Assembly (NCBI RefSeq): GCF_001746295.1
Contig: NZ_MJAH01000001.1
Span: 233,884 to 297,883, forward strand
DNA: 64,000 nt
Direction of reading: 5' to 3'
From: Streptomyces sp. LUP47B
Lineage (GTDB): Bacteria; Actinomycetota; Actinomycetes; Streptomycetales; Streptomycetaceae
The notes below the pieces were generated by a model that worked only from the letters and a program-made list of their open reading frames with translations, had not been told where the DNA came from and made no database searches. Position 1 is the stretch's first letter. Each line of letters begins with the position of its first letter. Positions 25,073 to 34,351 of this stretch are shown here, piece after piece. A program made the translations under genes and the position numbers.

Positions 25073-27631
25073 TCAGTCCGCGGTGATGCTTTCCAGCACG
25101 TCAAGACGGGCGGCCCGGCGAGCCGGCCATTGGGCGGCGGCCAGGCCGACGATAACGGCGGCCAGCAGCATCAGCAACAGCTTGGGGTAGGGCAAGACCG
25201 TGTGGAGCTCTGGCAGGGTCACGGTCATGGTGGTGCTGGCCGCCCAGGCCAGGAAGACGCCGAAGGCCATGCCGATCGCCGCGCCGAAGACGGAGATCAA
25301 CACCGATTCCAGCCGTACCATCCGCTTGACGCCGCCGCGGTCCAGGCCGATCGCCCGGAGCAGACCGAGCTCGCGCCTGCGCTCGAACACGGCCATTGCC
25401 AGCGTATTGACCACTCCCAGGGCCGCGACCAGCAACGACATCCCGAGCAGTGCGTAGAGCAGGTTGAGGGCGAAAGTGATGGTGCGGTCGAACCCGTCCC
25501 TCAGGTCCTGCTTGTTCTCGACCTCGACCACAGGGCTTTTGCCGGTGGCGTCCTTGAGAGCCTGTTTGAAGGCAGGGGTTGCCCCGTTCGCGCCCTTGAC
25601 CAGGATCTGTTGCGCCGGCGCGTACGGCTGGTGTGCGGCGACCACACCGCCCGGCAGGAGCACGGGAGCGAGCATCCGGCTGGGTGCGAACACCCCGCCG
25701 ACGGTGAGGCGGGCACCGCTCCCGCGCGGGGCGGCCACGGTCACGGTGGAGCCGACGGCCAGTCCGTGCCTTCCCGCGAAGTCGGAGTCCACCAGGATCT
25801 GACCTCGTTTCAGTGCCGTGGCCGCCCCCTGACTCATGCTCGGCCGGACCAGCTGATCGGCACTATCGGCGTCTAGGCCCTTCGCCTCGGTCCGCACGCC
25901 GGCTATCCGCCACTCCACGTCGGTAACTGGGCTGGAGGCGACCACACCGGGGGCCTGGGCGACCGATGTCGCGATGCTCGGGTCCAGGGTGCCGCTGAGC
26001 GTGGTGACGGCGTAGTCCGCCGCCATCTCGTTGGTCACGGCACGGTCGATCGCATCCGAGACCGAGGCGCCGATCACGGTCATCGCGGTGACCAGGGTGA
26101 GTCCGATGGTCAGGGCGGCGGCTGTACTCGCGGTGCGGCGCGGGTTGCGGATCGCATTGAGTGCGGCGAGTGAGCCGGGGGTGCCGCAAAGGAGGGCGAG
26201 CGGCGGGCGGGCCAGGGCGATCACCGGGCGGGACAGCAGCGGCAGCAGCTGCACGATGCCGAGGACCGCGAGGAGTGCCCCCCCCATGAGCGGCAAGCGC
26301 GCCGTGGCGTCCCTCTCGGTGCTGCCCAGCAGGACCAGGCCGACGCCGCCGGCGGTGGTCAGGGAGCCGAGGAGGTTGCGGAGAAGCAGGCTTCGGTGGG
26401 TGGCGGGTTGCTCGCCGCTGCTCAGCGCGGCGACCGGGGGGATCCGGCAGGCGCGGAGGGCGGGCAGGGCGGCGGACAGGACAGTGACCATGGTGCCGAC
26501 GAGCAGGGTGATCAGCACGGTTGTCGGGGTGATGACCACGCCGGCTCTGGGGAGGTCCGCGTCCAGGGACTTCACTCCCGCTGCGAGACCGGCGCCGATG
26601 CCGATGCCGAGGAGCAGTCCGGCGGCGGAGCCGCTGAGACCGACAAGGAGCGCCTCGATCAGCACGGAGCAGGTGACCTGGCTGCGCCCGGCGCCGATGG
26701 CGCGGAGCAGGGCCAGCTGCCGGGTGCGCTGGGCCACCAGCATGGTGAAGGTGTTGGCGATGAGGAAGATGCCGATGAACAGCGAGATCCCGGCAGCGGT
26801 GGTCAGCATGGTGGCCAGGCTCCTGCCACTCTGGGCCAGCCTCTCGGCCTGCTGCGCGGCCAGCTGCACGCCGGTCTCAGCTCGGAATTGGTTGCCGCCG
26901 GGGACCAGCGGAGTGACGGCGTGCAGCAGTGCGGTCTCGGAGGTGCCGGGGACGGCGGTGACGTCGATGCTGCTGTACTGGTCCGGCGCCAGGGACAGCA
27001 CCCTTCGGGCGCCCTGGGTGTCCATGAGGGCCAGCGGATTGCCGGACCGGACCGCAGGCGCATCGGAGGAGAAGACGCCGGTCAGGGTGACGCTGATGGC
27101 AGGGCCGTTGGCGCCGATGCGGACGGTGTCACCAAGCCGGTAGCCTGCCTTCTCGACGGTGCTCCGGTCCAGAGCGACCTCGGTCGCGGTGTGCGGCCCT
27201 CGGCCCTGGAGCATCGGGTAGCGCGCATCGTTCCCGGCGGCATCCGGCACGAAGTTGGCGCCCGTACTTCTCATGATGTCGCCGATCATGTTGCCGTTCT
27301 TGTCCGCGATGGCAGCGGTGCCGCTCACCACCGCGCGGGTCCGGGCGACTCCCGGCAGCGCGGCAATCCGACGGACGGTCGCCTCTGTGAGCCGGGCGGA
27401 GCTCTTGGTGCTGTTCTGCCTGGCGCTGGAGGGAAGTCCGGCGGTGCCGTCGGCAACCTGGACCGAGATGCCGGTGAAGTCCTTGCTGCGGCTGTTGTTC
27501 GCGGCTTGGTGGATACTGTCGGAGAAGATCATGGTGCCGGTCATGAAGCCGGTGCCGAGCAGCACGGCCAGGGTGGTCATCAGGAGCCGGCCGCGGTGGG
27601 CCAGGACATTGCGCAGTGCGGTACGGAACAT
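25073..27631 (-). CDS. ABC transporter permease with two FtsX domains
   Basis: An 852-residue MacB/FtsX-type membrane permease. Residues 1-35 form the first helix, followed by a large extracytoplasmic domain. An FtsX domain with three helices (ISLFIGIFLIANTFTMLVAQRTRQLALLRAIG) lies around residues 265-390. A second periplasmic domain follows. The C-terminal FtsX domain (LGVVNTLAMAVFERRRELGLLRAIGLDR) spans about residues 730-850. Such permeases usually export lipids, lipoproteins or peptides using a separate ATPase. The ATPase gene just upstream is truncated, so this protein may be orphaned. Confidence 0.9.
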   Translation of the reverse strand: MFRTALRNVLAHRGRLLMTTLAVLLGTGFMTGTMIFSDSIHQAANNSRSKDFTGISVQVADGTAGLPSSARQNSTKSSARLTEATVRRIAALPGVARTRAVVSGTAAIADKNGNMIGDIMRSTGANFVPDAAGNDARYPMLQGRGPHTATEVALDRSTVEKAGYRLGDTVRIGANGPAISVTLTGVFSSDAPAVRSGNPLALMDTQGARRVLSLAPDQYSSIDVTAVPGTSETALLHAVTPLVPGGNQFRAETGVQLAAQQAERLAQSGRSLATMLTTAAGISLFIGIFLIANTFTMLVAQRTRQLALLRAIGAGRSQVTCSVLIEALLVGLSGSAAGLLLGIGIGAGLAAGVKSLDADLPRAGVVITPTTVLITLLVGTMVTVLSAALPALRACRIPPVAALSSGEQPATHRSLLLRNLLGSLTTAGGVGLVLLGSTERDATARLPLMGGALLAVLGIVQLLPLLSRPVIALARPPLALLCGTPGSLAALNAIRNPRRTASTAAALTIGLTLVTAMTVIGASVSDAIDRAVTNEMAADYAVTTLSGTLDPSIATSVAQAPGVVASSPVTDVEWRIAGVRTEAKGLDADSADQLVRPSMSQGAATALKRGQILVDSDFAGRHGLAVGSTVTVAAPRGSGARLTVGGVFAPSRMLAPVLLPGGVVAAHQPYAPAQQILVKGANGATPAFKQALKDATGKSPVVEVENKQDLRDGFDRTITFALNLLYALLGMSLLVAALGVVNTLAMAVFERRRELGLLRAIGLDRGGVKRMVRLESVLISVFGAAIGMAFGVFLAWAASTTMTVTLPELHTVLPYPKLLLMLLAAVIVGLAAAQWPARRAARLDVLESITAD

Positions 27632-27646
27632 GGGTGACAGCCCCCG

Positions 27647-28015
27647 TCAGCCGACGCGGTCGAGCCGGCGCATGCGGTCCAGCACACTGTCGGCGGTGGG
27701 CGATCGCAGTTCGCCGACGATGCGGCCGTCGGCGAGGAAGACCACTCGGTCCGTATGGGAGGCGGCCACCGGGTCGTGGGTGACCATGACGACGCTCTGG
27801 CCGAAGTCGCGCACGCAGGATCCGAGAAGCGCCAGGACCTCGGCGCCGGCGTGCGAGTCGAGGTTCCCGCTGGGCTCGTCGGCGAAGATGATCTCGGGCT
27901 TTCCTGCCAGGGCTCGGGCGCAGGCCACGCGTTGCTGCTGTCCGCCGGACAGTTGGCCGGGGCGGTGCTTCAGCCGGTCGGCCAGGCCCACCGCGTCGAC
28001 GACCCGTGCCAGCCA
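27647..28015 (-). pseudogene. ABC transporter ATPase, C-terminal half only
   Basis: The frame carries the signature motif LSGGQQQRVACARAL, Walker B IIFADEPSGNLDS, and the H-loop VVMVTHDPVAA, all typical of MacB/LolD-type ATPases partnering FtsX permeases. Upstream of LARVVDAVGLADRLKHRPG the sequence is unrelated and overlaps the opposite-strand S1-like gene. The Walker A lysine and the entire first half are gone, so it cannot hydrolyse ATP. The stop is 15 bases before the permease start. Confidence 0.75.
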
Positions 28016-28099
28016 GCAAGCCCTGAGCGCGGTGATCGGCTCCGACGTCGACGACACGTGCGCATGAGCGCTACCAAGCGCGGCCCGCTGGGCTAAAGG

Positions 28100-28609
28100 A
28101 TGGGGAAGCGGTTCATGGAAAGGTTCGAGACGGAGAGTCTGGCGCTCATGCCTGGCCAGAAGGTGCAGGCCAGGGTCCTCAGCCATCACCCATGGGGTGT
28201 GCTCGTTGAGATCGTTGGTTACGAGAACGCTGGTCTGTCGGCCTCTATCGACATGATCCAGCAGTTCTCCCAGACGACGAGCAGCCATGACGAACTACTC
28301 GCGCTCTTTCCACCCATCGGTTCACAGATCGATGCAGTCATCGAGCAAATCCACCGCTGGCATCCGCCGGTATCAGTGCGGCTCACCATCCGACCAGCCG
28401 ACCTGGAGTCGCTGGTCTGGAGCTGCGACTTCTGTGGTGAACCGATCACGTTGGGCCCAGGTGGAGACGCCCTCGTCCTGGACTCGCGCAGCAGCGATGG
28501 TCCAGGAAGCCACACCATCATCTCCCACCGGCACTGCCTGGCCGAGCGCATCCGCCCGGAGAACAGGGGAGAGCGGGCGCGAGCATTGAAGATCGGGACG
28601 ATGTGCTGA
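28100..28609 (+). CDS. S1-like domain protein with C-terminal Cys pair
   Basis: A 169-residue protein. Residues 15-90 resemble an S1/OB nucleic-acid-binding fold (LMPGQKVQARVLSHHPWGVLVEIVGYENAGLSASID, cited in part). The C-terminal part has WSCDFCGEP and later ISHRHCLAERI, a plausible zinc knuckle built from CxxC and HxxC-type residues. I do not recognise a named family. It is intact with a clear start, standing between two broken genes, and has no apparent operon partner. RNA or DNA binding is possible but unproved. Confidence 0.65.
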   Translation: MGKRFMERFETESLALMPGQKVQARVLSHHPWGVLVEIVGYENAGLSASIDMIQQFSQTTSSHDELLALFPPIGSQIDAVIEQIHRWHPPVSVRLTIRPADLESLVWSCDFCGEPITLGPGGDALVLDSRSSDGPGSHTIISHRHCLAERIRPENRGERARALKIGTMC

Positions 28610-28652
28610 AGTCGTGAGGCCCGCGCCTACCGGCATGGATGAGCTCGACAGC

Positions 28653-28733
28653 TCATTCGGCGGGACCCAAGCGATAGTTCAGAGAAGTCACGAGACCGAA
28701 GCTGATCGCGCCGGACCAGATCGTTCGGGGCAT
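28653..28733 (-). pseudogene. Ku (non-homologous end-joining) N-terminal fragment
   Basis: The product begins MPRTIWSGAISFGLVT, the near-invariant opening of bacterial Ku proteins, then departs into SLNYRLGPAE and stops after 26 residues. Bacterial Ku is about 280-330 residues long. Only the first strand of the beta-barrel remains. A DNA-ligase fragment lies 600 bases away on the other strand, in the divergent layout common for actinomycete Ku/ligase pairs. Confidence 0.55.
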
Positions 28734-29017
28734 GGCAAGCCTCCCTGCGGTACGCCCCGAGCCCTCCCAGCCTAAAAGCACCACCGGCACCAGGCACCCG
28801 AGCAGCAGCTGCCCGCCACCGCTGGCGTCAGGGTTCGCCAGCGCGCTGACCTGCCGTGGTCGGCTTCCTGGCCGGGGTGTCCCCCACCGTGGTCGGCCTC
28901 CTGGTCGGGTCCTCAGCCGTGGTCGGGTCTGGGTTCCCATGCCGGCTCTCGTCCCCGGACTGGTGAAGCCCGCGCGATCGCCAGAACCTTCACCGGCGCC
29001 GACACGTCATGCCGGGT

Positions 29018-29226
29018 GTGAGGCCGATCCATGACACGCATTTTGAACAGCCGGGCCTGGCCGTCGTCGAGGTCGCGGCCGCCGACGATGCGACCGCCTG
29101 CGCTGTCCAGGACCTGCTCGCCGCCCACTACGCGATCGCACCGGGCGACCGCACAGTCCACGAGCCCGGAGAGCCCGGCGTCCGGCTGCGCCCTTCCTGG
29201 ACCTGCGCCAGGAACCCGGCTCGTAG
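29018..29226 (+). pseudogene. DUF6207 family protein, frameshifted near its end
   Basis: Reads MRPIHDTHFEQPGLAVVEVAAADDATACAVQ and DRTVHEPGEPGVRLRP (cited in part), typical of the small actinomycete family DUF6207. After VRLRP the frame gives WTCARNPAR, but one frame over reads FLDLRQEPGS and stops at 29224-29226, which is the family ending. A single lost base in the C run near 29191 explains it. The fold is probably still made but with a wrong tail. Function is unknown. Confidence 0.6.
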
Positions 29227-29339
29227 CGCTGCGGACGGGCGGCCGCGGTCCCGCTGACCAGCCGTGGTCGGGCCGGTGGCCGGGTGTGCACGCGCCGCCC
29301 GGTTTGCGGACGGATGGGCCGGGTGGCAGGCATGGGGCT

Positions 29340-29450
29340 GTGACGTGGACGCTACCGGAACCGATGCTCGCCGCCCTTTGGCCGACCCGGCTCTGGTGCC
29401 CGGGTGGGCGGCAGAGCCCAAGTTATGGACAGGGTTTCGTTCTGTCGGTT
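29340..29450 (+). pseudogene. ATP-dependent DNA ligase N-terminal remnant
   Basis: The frame from 29340 reads WTLPEPMLAALWP, then one frame over ADPALVPGWAAEPK, LWTGFRSV. This matches the start of actinomycete LigD/LigC-type ATP-dependent ligases, where AEPKWDGFR carries the adenylated lysine. Here the lysine remains but the KxDGxR motif is altered and a frameshift precedes it. It soon becomes unrecognisable. It pairs with the Ku fragment at 28.7 kb. Confidence 0.5.
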
Positions 29451-30098
29451 GTCCACTGCGGGCATGGCTCAGGGCCCTCCGGTGTGAAGGGCCCTGGACC
29501 AGTGGTGGCGTCGGTTGGAGAGCCGTTAACGAGCGGCGAATCAGGTGCTAAGTAACTCGTGAACCGCGTCCGAGGTCGCCGCCGCAAAATTTCAACTGGC
29601 CGGCGAAGCCCGCCTGGTGGCGCCGCTTTTGTTCCGTAACCAGCCTGCCTCGTGGCAGGGCAGAGTGAAGTGGTCCACCACCCCGTCCAGATCCAGATCC
29701 CGCCCCACCGACAGCCCCGTTCGTCACCCCCGTTCCCAGCGTTCGGGCTGGACGGTATGGGCGCCGGTGTACAGCGGGGACGGATATCAGCGAAGGACTC
29801 TCCTTACGGAAGGCGGACCTGGTGGATGGGCCGTCGCCGGAAAACTGTCATAGGCGTCAGCTGTGGCCGAAGGCCGCCGCGGTGGCCAGGCACGAGAGCG
29901 ATGTGCTCGACGAGGCCACCGAACGCAGGCTGCTGCCCAGGAACTTGCGGACCCTCAACGCCCTGACGGACCCGACGGTCCTCGAGCCGGTGATCGCCGG
30001 TGTGACCGCGGGCTCAAAGGGGCGGGCACAGTGTCGCCGGTCGGGCGCCTGTCCATGTGTGAGTGAGGCTGCCACATGGACAGGCGTGACCCTGGGCC
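29451..30098. other. Gene-poor stretch
   Basis: About 650 bases. A short open stretch near 29860-30010 (ARHESDVLDEATERRLLPRNLRTL) has coding-like composition but no family that I recognise and no start of its own. Otherwise I see nothing. Confidence 0.35.
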
Positions 30099-31211
30099 TC
30101 AAGCCGATTCGAGGAAGGGGTAGTCGGTGTAGCCCTCGGCGCCCGGCCCGTAGAACAGTTCCGGCCGCGGTTCGTTCTCCGGGTGGCCCCCCTGCCAGCG
30201 CTGGAGCAGGTCGGGGTTGGCGATGAGGGCCCGGCCCACGACCACGGCATCGGCGTGGTCGGCCTCGATCTGCTGGAGCGCCTGCTCGCGGGTGGTCTGC
30301 CCCCCGAAGGGGCCGCTGTTGACGAGCAGCTTGCCGTCGTAGCGCCGCCGCAGCTGCTGTACAAGGTCGCCGCCCGGCTCGGCGTGCAGTACGGAGAGGT
30401 AGGCCAGGCCCAGCGGGCGCAGTTGGTCCACCAGGGTGCCGTAGGTGGCCAGGACGTCGTCCCGGTCGGTCTCGAAGACGTCCCCGAGGTCGACCTCCGG
30501 CGAGATCCGCAGTCCGACCCGCTCGGCACCGACGGCCTGGGCGACCGCCGTGACGACCTCGACGACGAAGCGGGCGCGGTTGTGCGGCGAGCCGCCGTAC
30601 TCGTCGGTGCGCTGGTTGGCCGCCGGGGAGAGGAACTCCTGCAGCAGGTAGCCGTTGGCACCGTGGATTTCCACGCCGTCCGCTCCCGCCTCGATGGCCC
30701 GGCGGGCCGCGGTGACGAAGTCCTTAAGGGCTACCCGGATCTCTGCGGTGGTCATCGCTTCCGGTACGGGGTAGGGCTGCTCGCCCTTCTCGGTGAACGT
30801 CTTGTTGTCGATGGCGATCGCGCTGGGGGCGAGGATGCGGCGGCCGCCGTTGATGTCGGGGTGGGTGCCGCGGCCGGCGTGCATGATCTGCAGGACGATG
30901 CGGCCGCCCTCAGCGTGCACCGCCTCGAACACCCGCTGCCAGCCGGCCGCCTGCTCATCGGTGGCGATGCCCGGCTCACCGACATACCCCTGCGACGCGT
31001 GGTCGGGGTAGGTGCCCTCGGTGATGATCATTCCGACGCTCGCCCGCTGCCGGTAGTACTCGACCATCAGGTCCCCGGGAATGCCGGAGGAACCGGCCCG
31101 GACCCGGGTCATCGGTGCCATGACGATGCGGTTGGCGAGCTCGATCTTCCCGAGGGAGACGGGCGAGAAAAGCGACGGAACGGGCGAAACTTCTGAAATG
31201 TTGACAGTCAT
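30099..31211 (-). CDS. Alkene reductase (Old Yellow Enzyme family)
   Basis: A 370-residue FMN-dependent ene-reductase of the Old Yellow Enzyme family, reducing activated C=C bonds with NAD(P)H. Motifs: LANRIVMAPMTRVRA, LQIMHAGRGTH, VEIHGANGYLLQEFLSP with the active-site His/Asn pair, NQRTDEYGGS, and VVVGRALIANPDL for FMN phosphate. The ATG at 31211 suits the family start; the frame is open further upstream. It lies downstream of an aldehyde dehydrogenase in the same direction with a 414-bp gap, so co-transcription is uncertain. Confidence 0.9.
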   Translation of the reverse strand: MTVNISEVSPVPSLFSPVSLGKIELANRIVMAPMTRVRAGSSGIPGDLMVEYYRQRASVGMIITEGTYPDHASQGYVGEPGIATDEQAAGWQRVFEAVHAEGGRIVLQIMHAGRGTHPDINGGRRILAPSAIAIDNKTFTEKGEQPYPVPEAMTTAEIRVALKDFVTAARRAIEAGADGVEIHGANGYLLQEFLSPAANQRTDEYGGSPHNRARFVVEVVTAVAQAVGAERVGLRISPEVDLGDVFETDRDDVLATYGTLVDQLRPLGLAYLSVLHAEPGGDLVQQLRRRYDGKLLVNSGPFGGQTTREQALQQIEADHADAVVVGRALIANPDLLQRWQGGHPENEPRPELFYGPGAEGYTDYPFLESA

Positions 31212-31625
31212 GGGTTTCTTTCTTTCTGCAATACGGAGGAAAGCGGGAGGAAGTTCTGCGATGCAGGGGTCCAGTCGCTGTCCCGGAACGGAGGCGCGGA
31301 TGCGGTCCTCGGGCAGGCGCGGGCCCGCTGACGGTGACGCGGCTCCATGACCGCGATCGGGGTGTGCAGCGTGTTGGCGGCGACCGCGGCGAGAGCCGCA
31401 TGCCGTCGGCGTCGACGTCGACACCGGTCAGGCGCAACTACCCGCCGGGGTACGGGCTTTCGTTCCTTGCGCACGATCAGCAGTCAGCCGCGCCCCCGCG
31501 AAGAGGACCGATACACGGCTTACGGCGGTGGCGGGAACAGCGATCTCAGCGCTCCTCATCCTCACCGGACTGAGGCACTTCCGCCGGCCGATCGCCCCTC
31601 GGACAGCCTGCTCCAAAGCGCGAGA
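31212..31625. other. Gap between reductase and aldehyde dehydrogenase
   Basis: About 414 bases with only short arginine-rich open frames on both strands. No recognisable gene and no strong hairpin were found. It probably contains the promoter of the reductase. Confidence 0.35.
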
Positions 31626-32972
31626 CTAGCTGAGCGGCACGTCCGCGACGGCCTTGAGATGGCTGAACGTCTCCAGGGAGTAGCGGCCGTGGTAGCGGCC
31701 CATGCCACTTTCGCCGACGCCACCGAAAGGCAGACCCGGCATGAGCAGCTGCATCACCGGCTGGCCCCAGGCGACGCCACCGGAGGACGTCTCCTTCACC
31801 AGGCGCGACTTGGTGTCCTCGGACGTGGTGAAGGCGTACAGCGCGAGTGGCTTGTCACGTTCGTTGATGAAGGCGATGGCGGCATCGAGGTCTTCGACTT
31901 CGACGACGGCGAGGATCGGACCGAAGATCTCCTCCTGCATGACCGGCGACGCGGGGTCGAGATCGGTCAGCACGGTCGGTGCGATGTAAAGGTCGTCGCG
32001 GTCGTGCTGGCCTCCCACCGCCGCCCGGCCGGAATCCAGCAGAGCGGTGAGCCGGTCGAAGTGCCGCTCGTTGATGATCCGGCCGAAGCCGGCCGAAGTC
32101 TGCGGAGTGGTCCCGAACTGGGCGTCGACCGCCGCGCGCAGGGCGGGAACCAGTGCGGCGGCGGTGGCGGGATCGGCCAGAACGTAGCCGGGGGCTATGC
32201 ACTGCTGGCCCGTGTTGCCGAACTTGGCGCCGACCAGCCGCTTCGCGGTCTCGTCCACGTCGGCATCAGGCGCCACGAAGACCGGCGACTTGCCTCCGAG
32301 TTCGAGGGTGACCGGGGTGAGGTTCTTGGCGGCTGCGGCCATGACGATCCGGCCGACCGCGCCGTTACCGGTGTAGAAGATGTGGTCGAAACGCTGCGCC
32401 AGCAGGGCCGTGGTCTCCTCAGCGCCCCCCTCGACCACGGTGAGCACGTCAGCGTCGAAGTACTGGCGCAGCAGGCGGGAAGCCACCGCCGAGGTGTGCA
32501 CCGACATCTCGCTCGGCTTGGCCACCACGGTGTTCCCGGCGGCCAGCGCGCCGATGATGGGGTCGATGAGAAGGTGCAGCGGGAAGTTCCACGGGGCGAT
32601 CACCAGGACGACCCCGAGCGGGTCGTACGTGGTGTAGGCCGTGGTCGTGGGACCGAAGTGGGCAGGAACCTCCACCGGGCAGGGCTCAAGCCAGCTCTCG
32701 AGGTTCGCCAGTGCCTCGTCGATGTCGGCGACGGTGAAGTCGATCTCCTGCATTTTCGCCTCGGCGGCGTTCTTCCTCAGATCCGCCCAGAGCGCATCGA
32801 GCAGCTCCTGCTCGTTCTCCACCAGCAGGGCCCGCAGCCGCTGCAGCTGGCTGACGCGCCAGTGAAGTGGGCGGGTGACACCGGTGTTGAACGTCGCACG
32901 AAGGCGGCCCACCACCTCCGCAGCCGTCTCGCTCTGGTGCGTCCTCGACTCGATCCCCTGTGTTGCGCTCAT
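31626..32972 (-). CDS. Aldehyde dehydrogenase (class 3-like)
   Basis: A 448-residue NAD(P)-dependent aldehyde dehydrogenase of the shorter class 3/coniferyl-aldehyde type. Motifs: VLVIAPWNFPLHLL, VAKPSEMSVHTSAV, IFYTGNGAVGRIVM, catalytic Glu in LELGGKSPVFV, catalytic Cys in FGNTGQQCIAPGYVL, and EEIFGPILAV. The C-terminal GESGMGRYHGRYSLETFSHLKAV is a class 3 hallmark. The ATG at 32972 gives the family start. It faces an XRE/MmyB regulator across 173 bases, and probably detoxifies aldehydes under its control. Confidence 0.9.
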   Translation of the reverse strand: MSATQGIESRTHQSETAAEVVGRLRATFNTGVTRPLHWRVSQLQRLRALLVENEQELLDALWADLRKNAAEAKMQEIDFTVADIDEALANLESWLEPCPVEVPAHFGPTTTAYTTYDPLGVVLVIAPWNFPLHLLIDPIIGALAAGNTVVAKPSEMSVHTSAVASRLLRQYFDADVLTVVEGGAEETTALLAQRFDHIFYTGNGAVGRIVMAAAAKNLTPVTLELGGKSPVFVAPDADVDETAKRLVGAKFGNTGQQCIAPGYVLADPATAAALVPALRAAVDAQFGTTPQTSAGFGRIINERHFDRLTALLDSGRAAVGGQHDRDDLYIAPTVLTDLDPASPVMQEEIFGPILAVVEVEDLDAAIAFINERDKPLALYAFTTSEDTKSRLVKETSSGGVAWGQPVMQLLMPGLPFGGVGESGMGRYHGRYSLETFSHLKAVADVPLS

Positions 32973-33145
32973 GGGATGTACTCCGTTCCTGATCCAGGCC
33001 ACGGCCCGGCCGTCTTCCAGCCGGGCACAGTGACGAGCGTGCTGGACTGACCGGCATCCACCCAGGTCACGGCTTTGCGTATGTGCGCGATGCCTACCAC
33101 TGGTTGGGTCAGGAAGGTGTGCGTCCGACCGTGGATACTCGAGGC

Positions 33146-34069
33146 ATGGACGGATACCCCGAACCGGTGCACGAGCCCACCGCCAGCGCTCTGGACCCGC
33201 GTGCCGAGCTCAGCGAGTTCCTGCGCACCCGACGCGCCCGGCTGAGGCCGGAGGACGTGGGGCTGCCGGACTACGGGCGGTACCGGCGTGTGCCGGGGCT
33301 GCGCCGCGAGGAGCTGGCGCAGCTGGCCGGGGTGTCAGTGGCCTATTACACGCGGCTGGAACAGGGCAACGGGCGGCACGTGTCGGCGGAGGTCCTCGAC
33401 GCCATCGCCCGCGCGCTCAGACTGAGCGACGCCGAGCACGCCCACCTGACGCACCTGGCGAAGCCGAAGCAGCAGAAAAAGAAGCCGGCCGGCCGCGCCC
33501 AGCAGGTGCGGGGCCCCCTGCGGACGCTGCTGGACACCATGGACGGTGTTCCGGCGATCCTCGTGGGACGGCGCTCGGACATCCTCGTCTGGAACCGGAT
33601 GGCCGCGGCGGTCTTCGGCGACTGGACCGAGCTGCCGGCGAGGGAGCAGAACTGGGCCCGGCTGGTCTTCCTGCGGCCCGAGTACCGCGACCTGTTCGTG
33701 GACTGGGAGCACAAAGCCAGCGACATCGTCTCTCAGCTGCGCATGGACGCCGGCTCCCATCCGGACGACCCCCGGCTGTCCGCGCTGGTGGGCGAACTCT
33801 CCGTGAAGAGCGAAGAGTTCAGGCGACTGTGGGCCACCCACGACGTCAAGGAGAGGTGCCACAGTATCCAGCGCCTGCATCACCCGCTCGTCGGCGAACT
33901 CGATCTCCGCCTCGAGTCGTTCCACCAGGCCGACGCCCACGAGCAGATGCTGGTGACCTACCACGCCGAACCGAACTCCCCGTCGGCGGAGGCCCTGCGA
34001 CTGCTGGCCAGCTGGGGAACGGATGCGACCCGGGCCGGAACAGGCACGTCATCGGCACGCACGGCTTGA
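33146..34069 (+). CDS. XRE-family regulator with MmyB-like ligand domain
   Basis: A 307-residue regulator. The helix-turn-helix spans about residues 25-85 (LRREELAQLAGVSVAYYTRLEQGNGRHVSAEVLDAIARAL, cited in part). The C-terminal MmyB-type PAS-like domain from about residue 110 (AILVGRRSDILVWNRMAAAVFGDW) is thought to bind a fatty-acid-like ligand. Many such genes lie divergent from an oxidoreductase that they control, as here with the aldehyde dehydrogenase. The ATG at 33146 has an imperfect ribosome binding site (GAGG). Confidence 0.88.
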   Translation: MDGYPEPVHEPTASALDPRAELSEFLRTRRARLRPEDVGLPDYGRYRRVPGLRREELAQLAGVSVAYYTRLEQGNGRHVSAEVLDAIARALRLSDAEHAHLTHLAKPKQQKKKPAGRAQQVRGPLRTLLDTMDGVPAILVGRRSDILVWNRMAAAVFGDWTELPAREQNWARLVFLRPEYRDLFVDWEHKASDIVSQLRMDAGSHPDDPRLSALVGELSVKSEEFRRLWATHDVKERCHSIQRLHHPLVGELDLRLESFHQADAHEQMLVTYHAEPNSPSAEALRLLASWGTDATRAGTGTSSARTA

Positions 34070-34351
34070 TCAACTCCCCTTGATCACGGTAGTCGGCTGC
34101 GCGCCACGCCCCGCGTCCTGTCGCACGCAAGACGCCTCCGGGGGGTGTCGGATTCAGGACGCCATCGGCATCGTCGGCCTGACCACCATCGCGAGCTGAC
34201 CCACGTCTGTCTCAACGGCGCCTGTACCGCCTCGTTGAAACAACGCGCTCAAGACCCTGCTGCTCTTGGCCGGCTTGCCGTGAGGTTGCTGGTTGAACTG
34301 TGCGAGTCCATGACGCCAGGTCCCGGAGAGTGATCAGTGAGTGTTGCCGGC
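34070..34351. other. Gap between convergent regulator and nicotinamidase
   Basis: About 280 bases between two convergent genes. No gene is visible and I found no clear terminator hairpin. Confidence 0.35.

Noticed and set aside
28740..29000. Repeated CCGTGGTCGG words as a CRISPR-like array
   Set aside because: Only three imperfect copies with irregular spacing and diverged arms; no cas genes. No CRISPR array, rRNA or tRNA was seen anywhere in the window.
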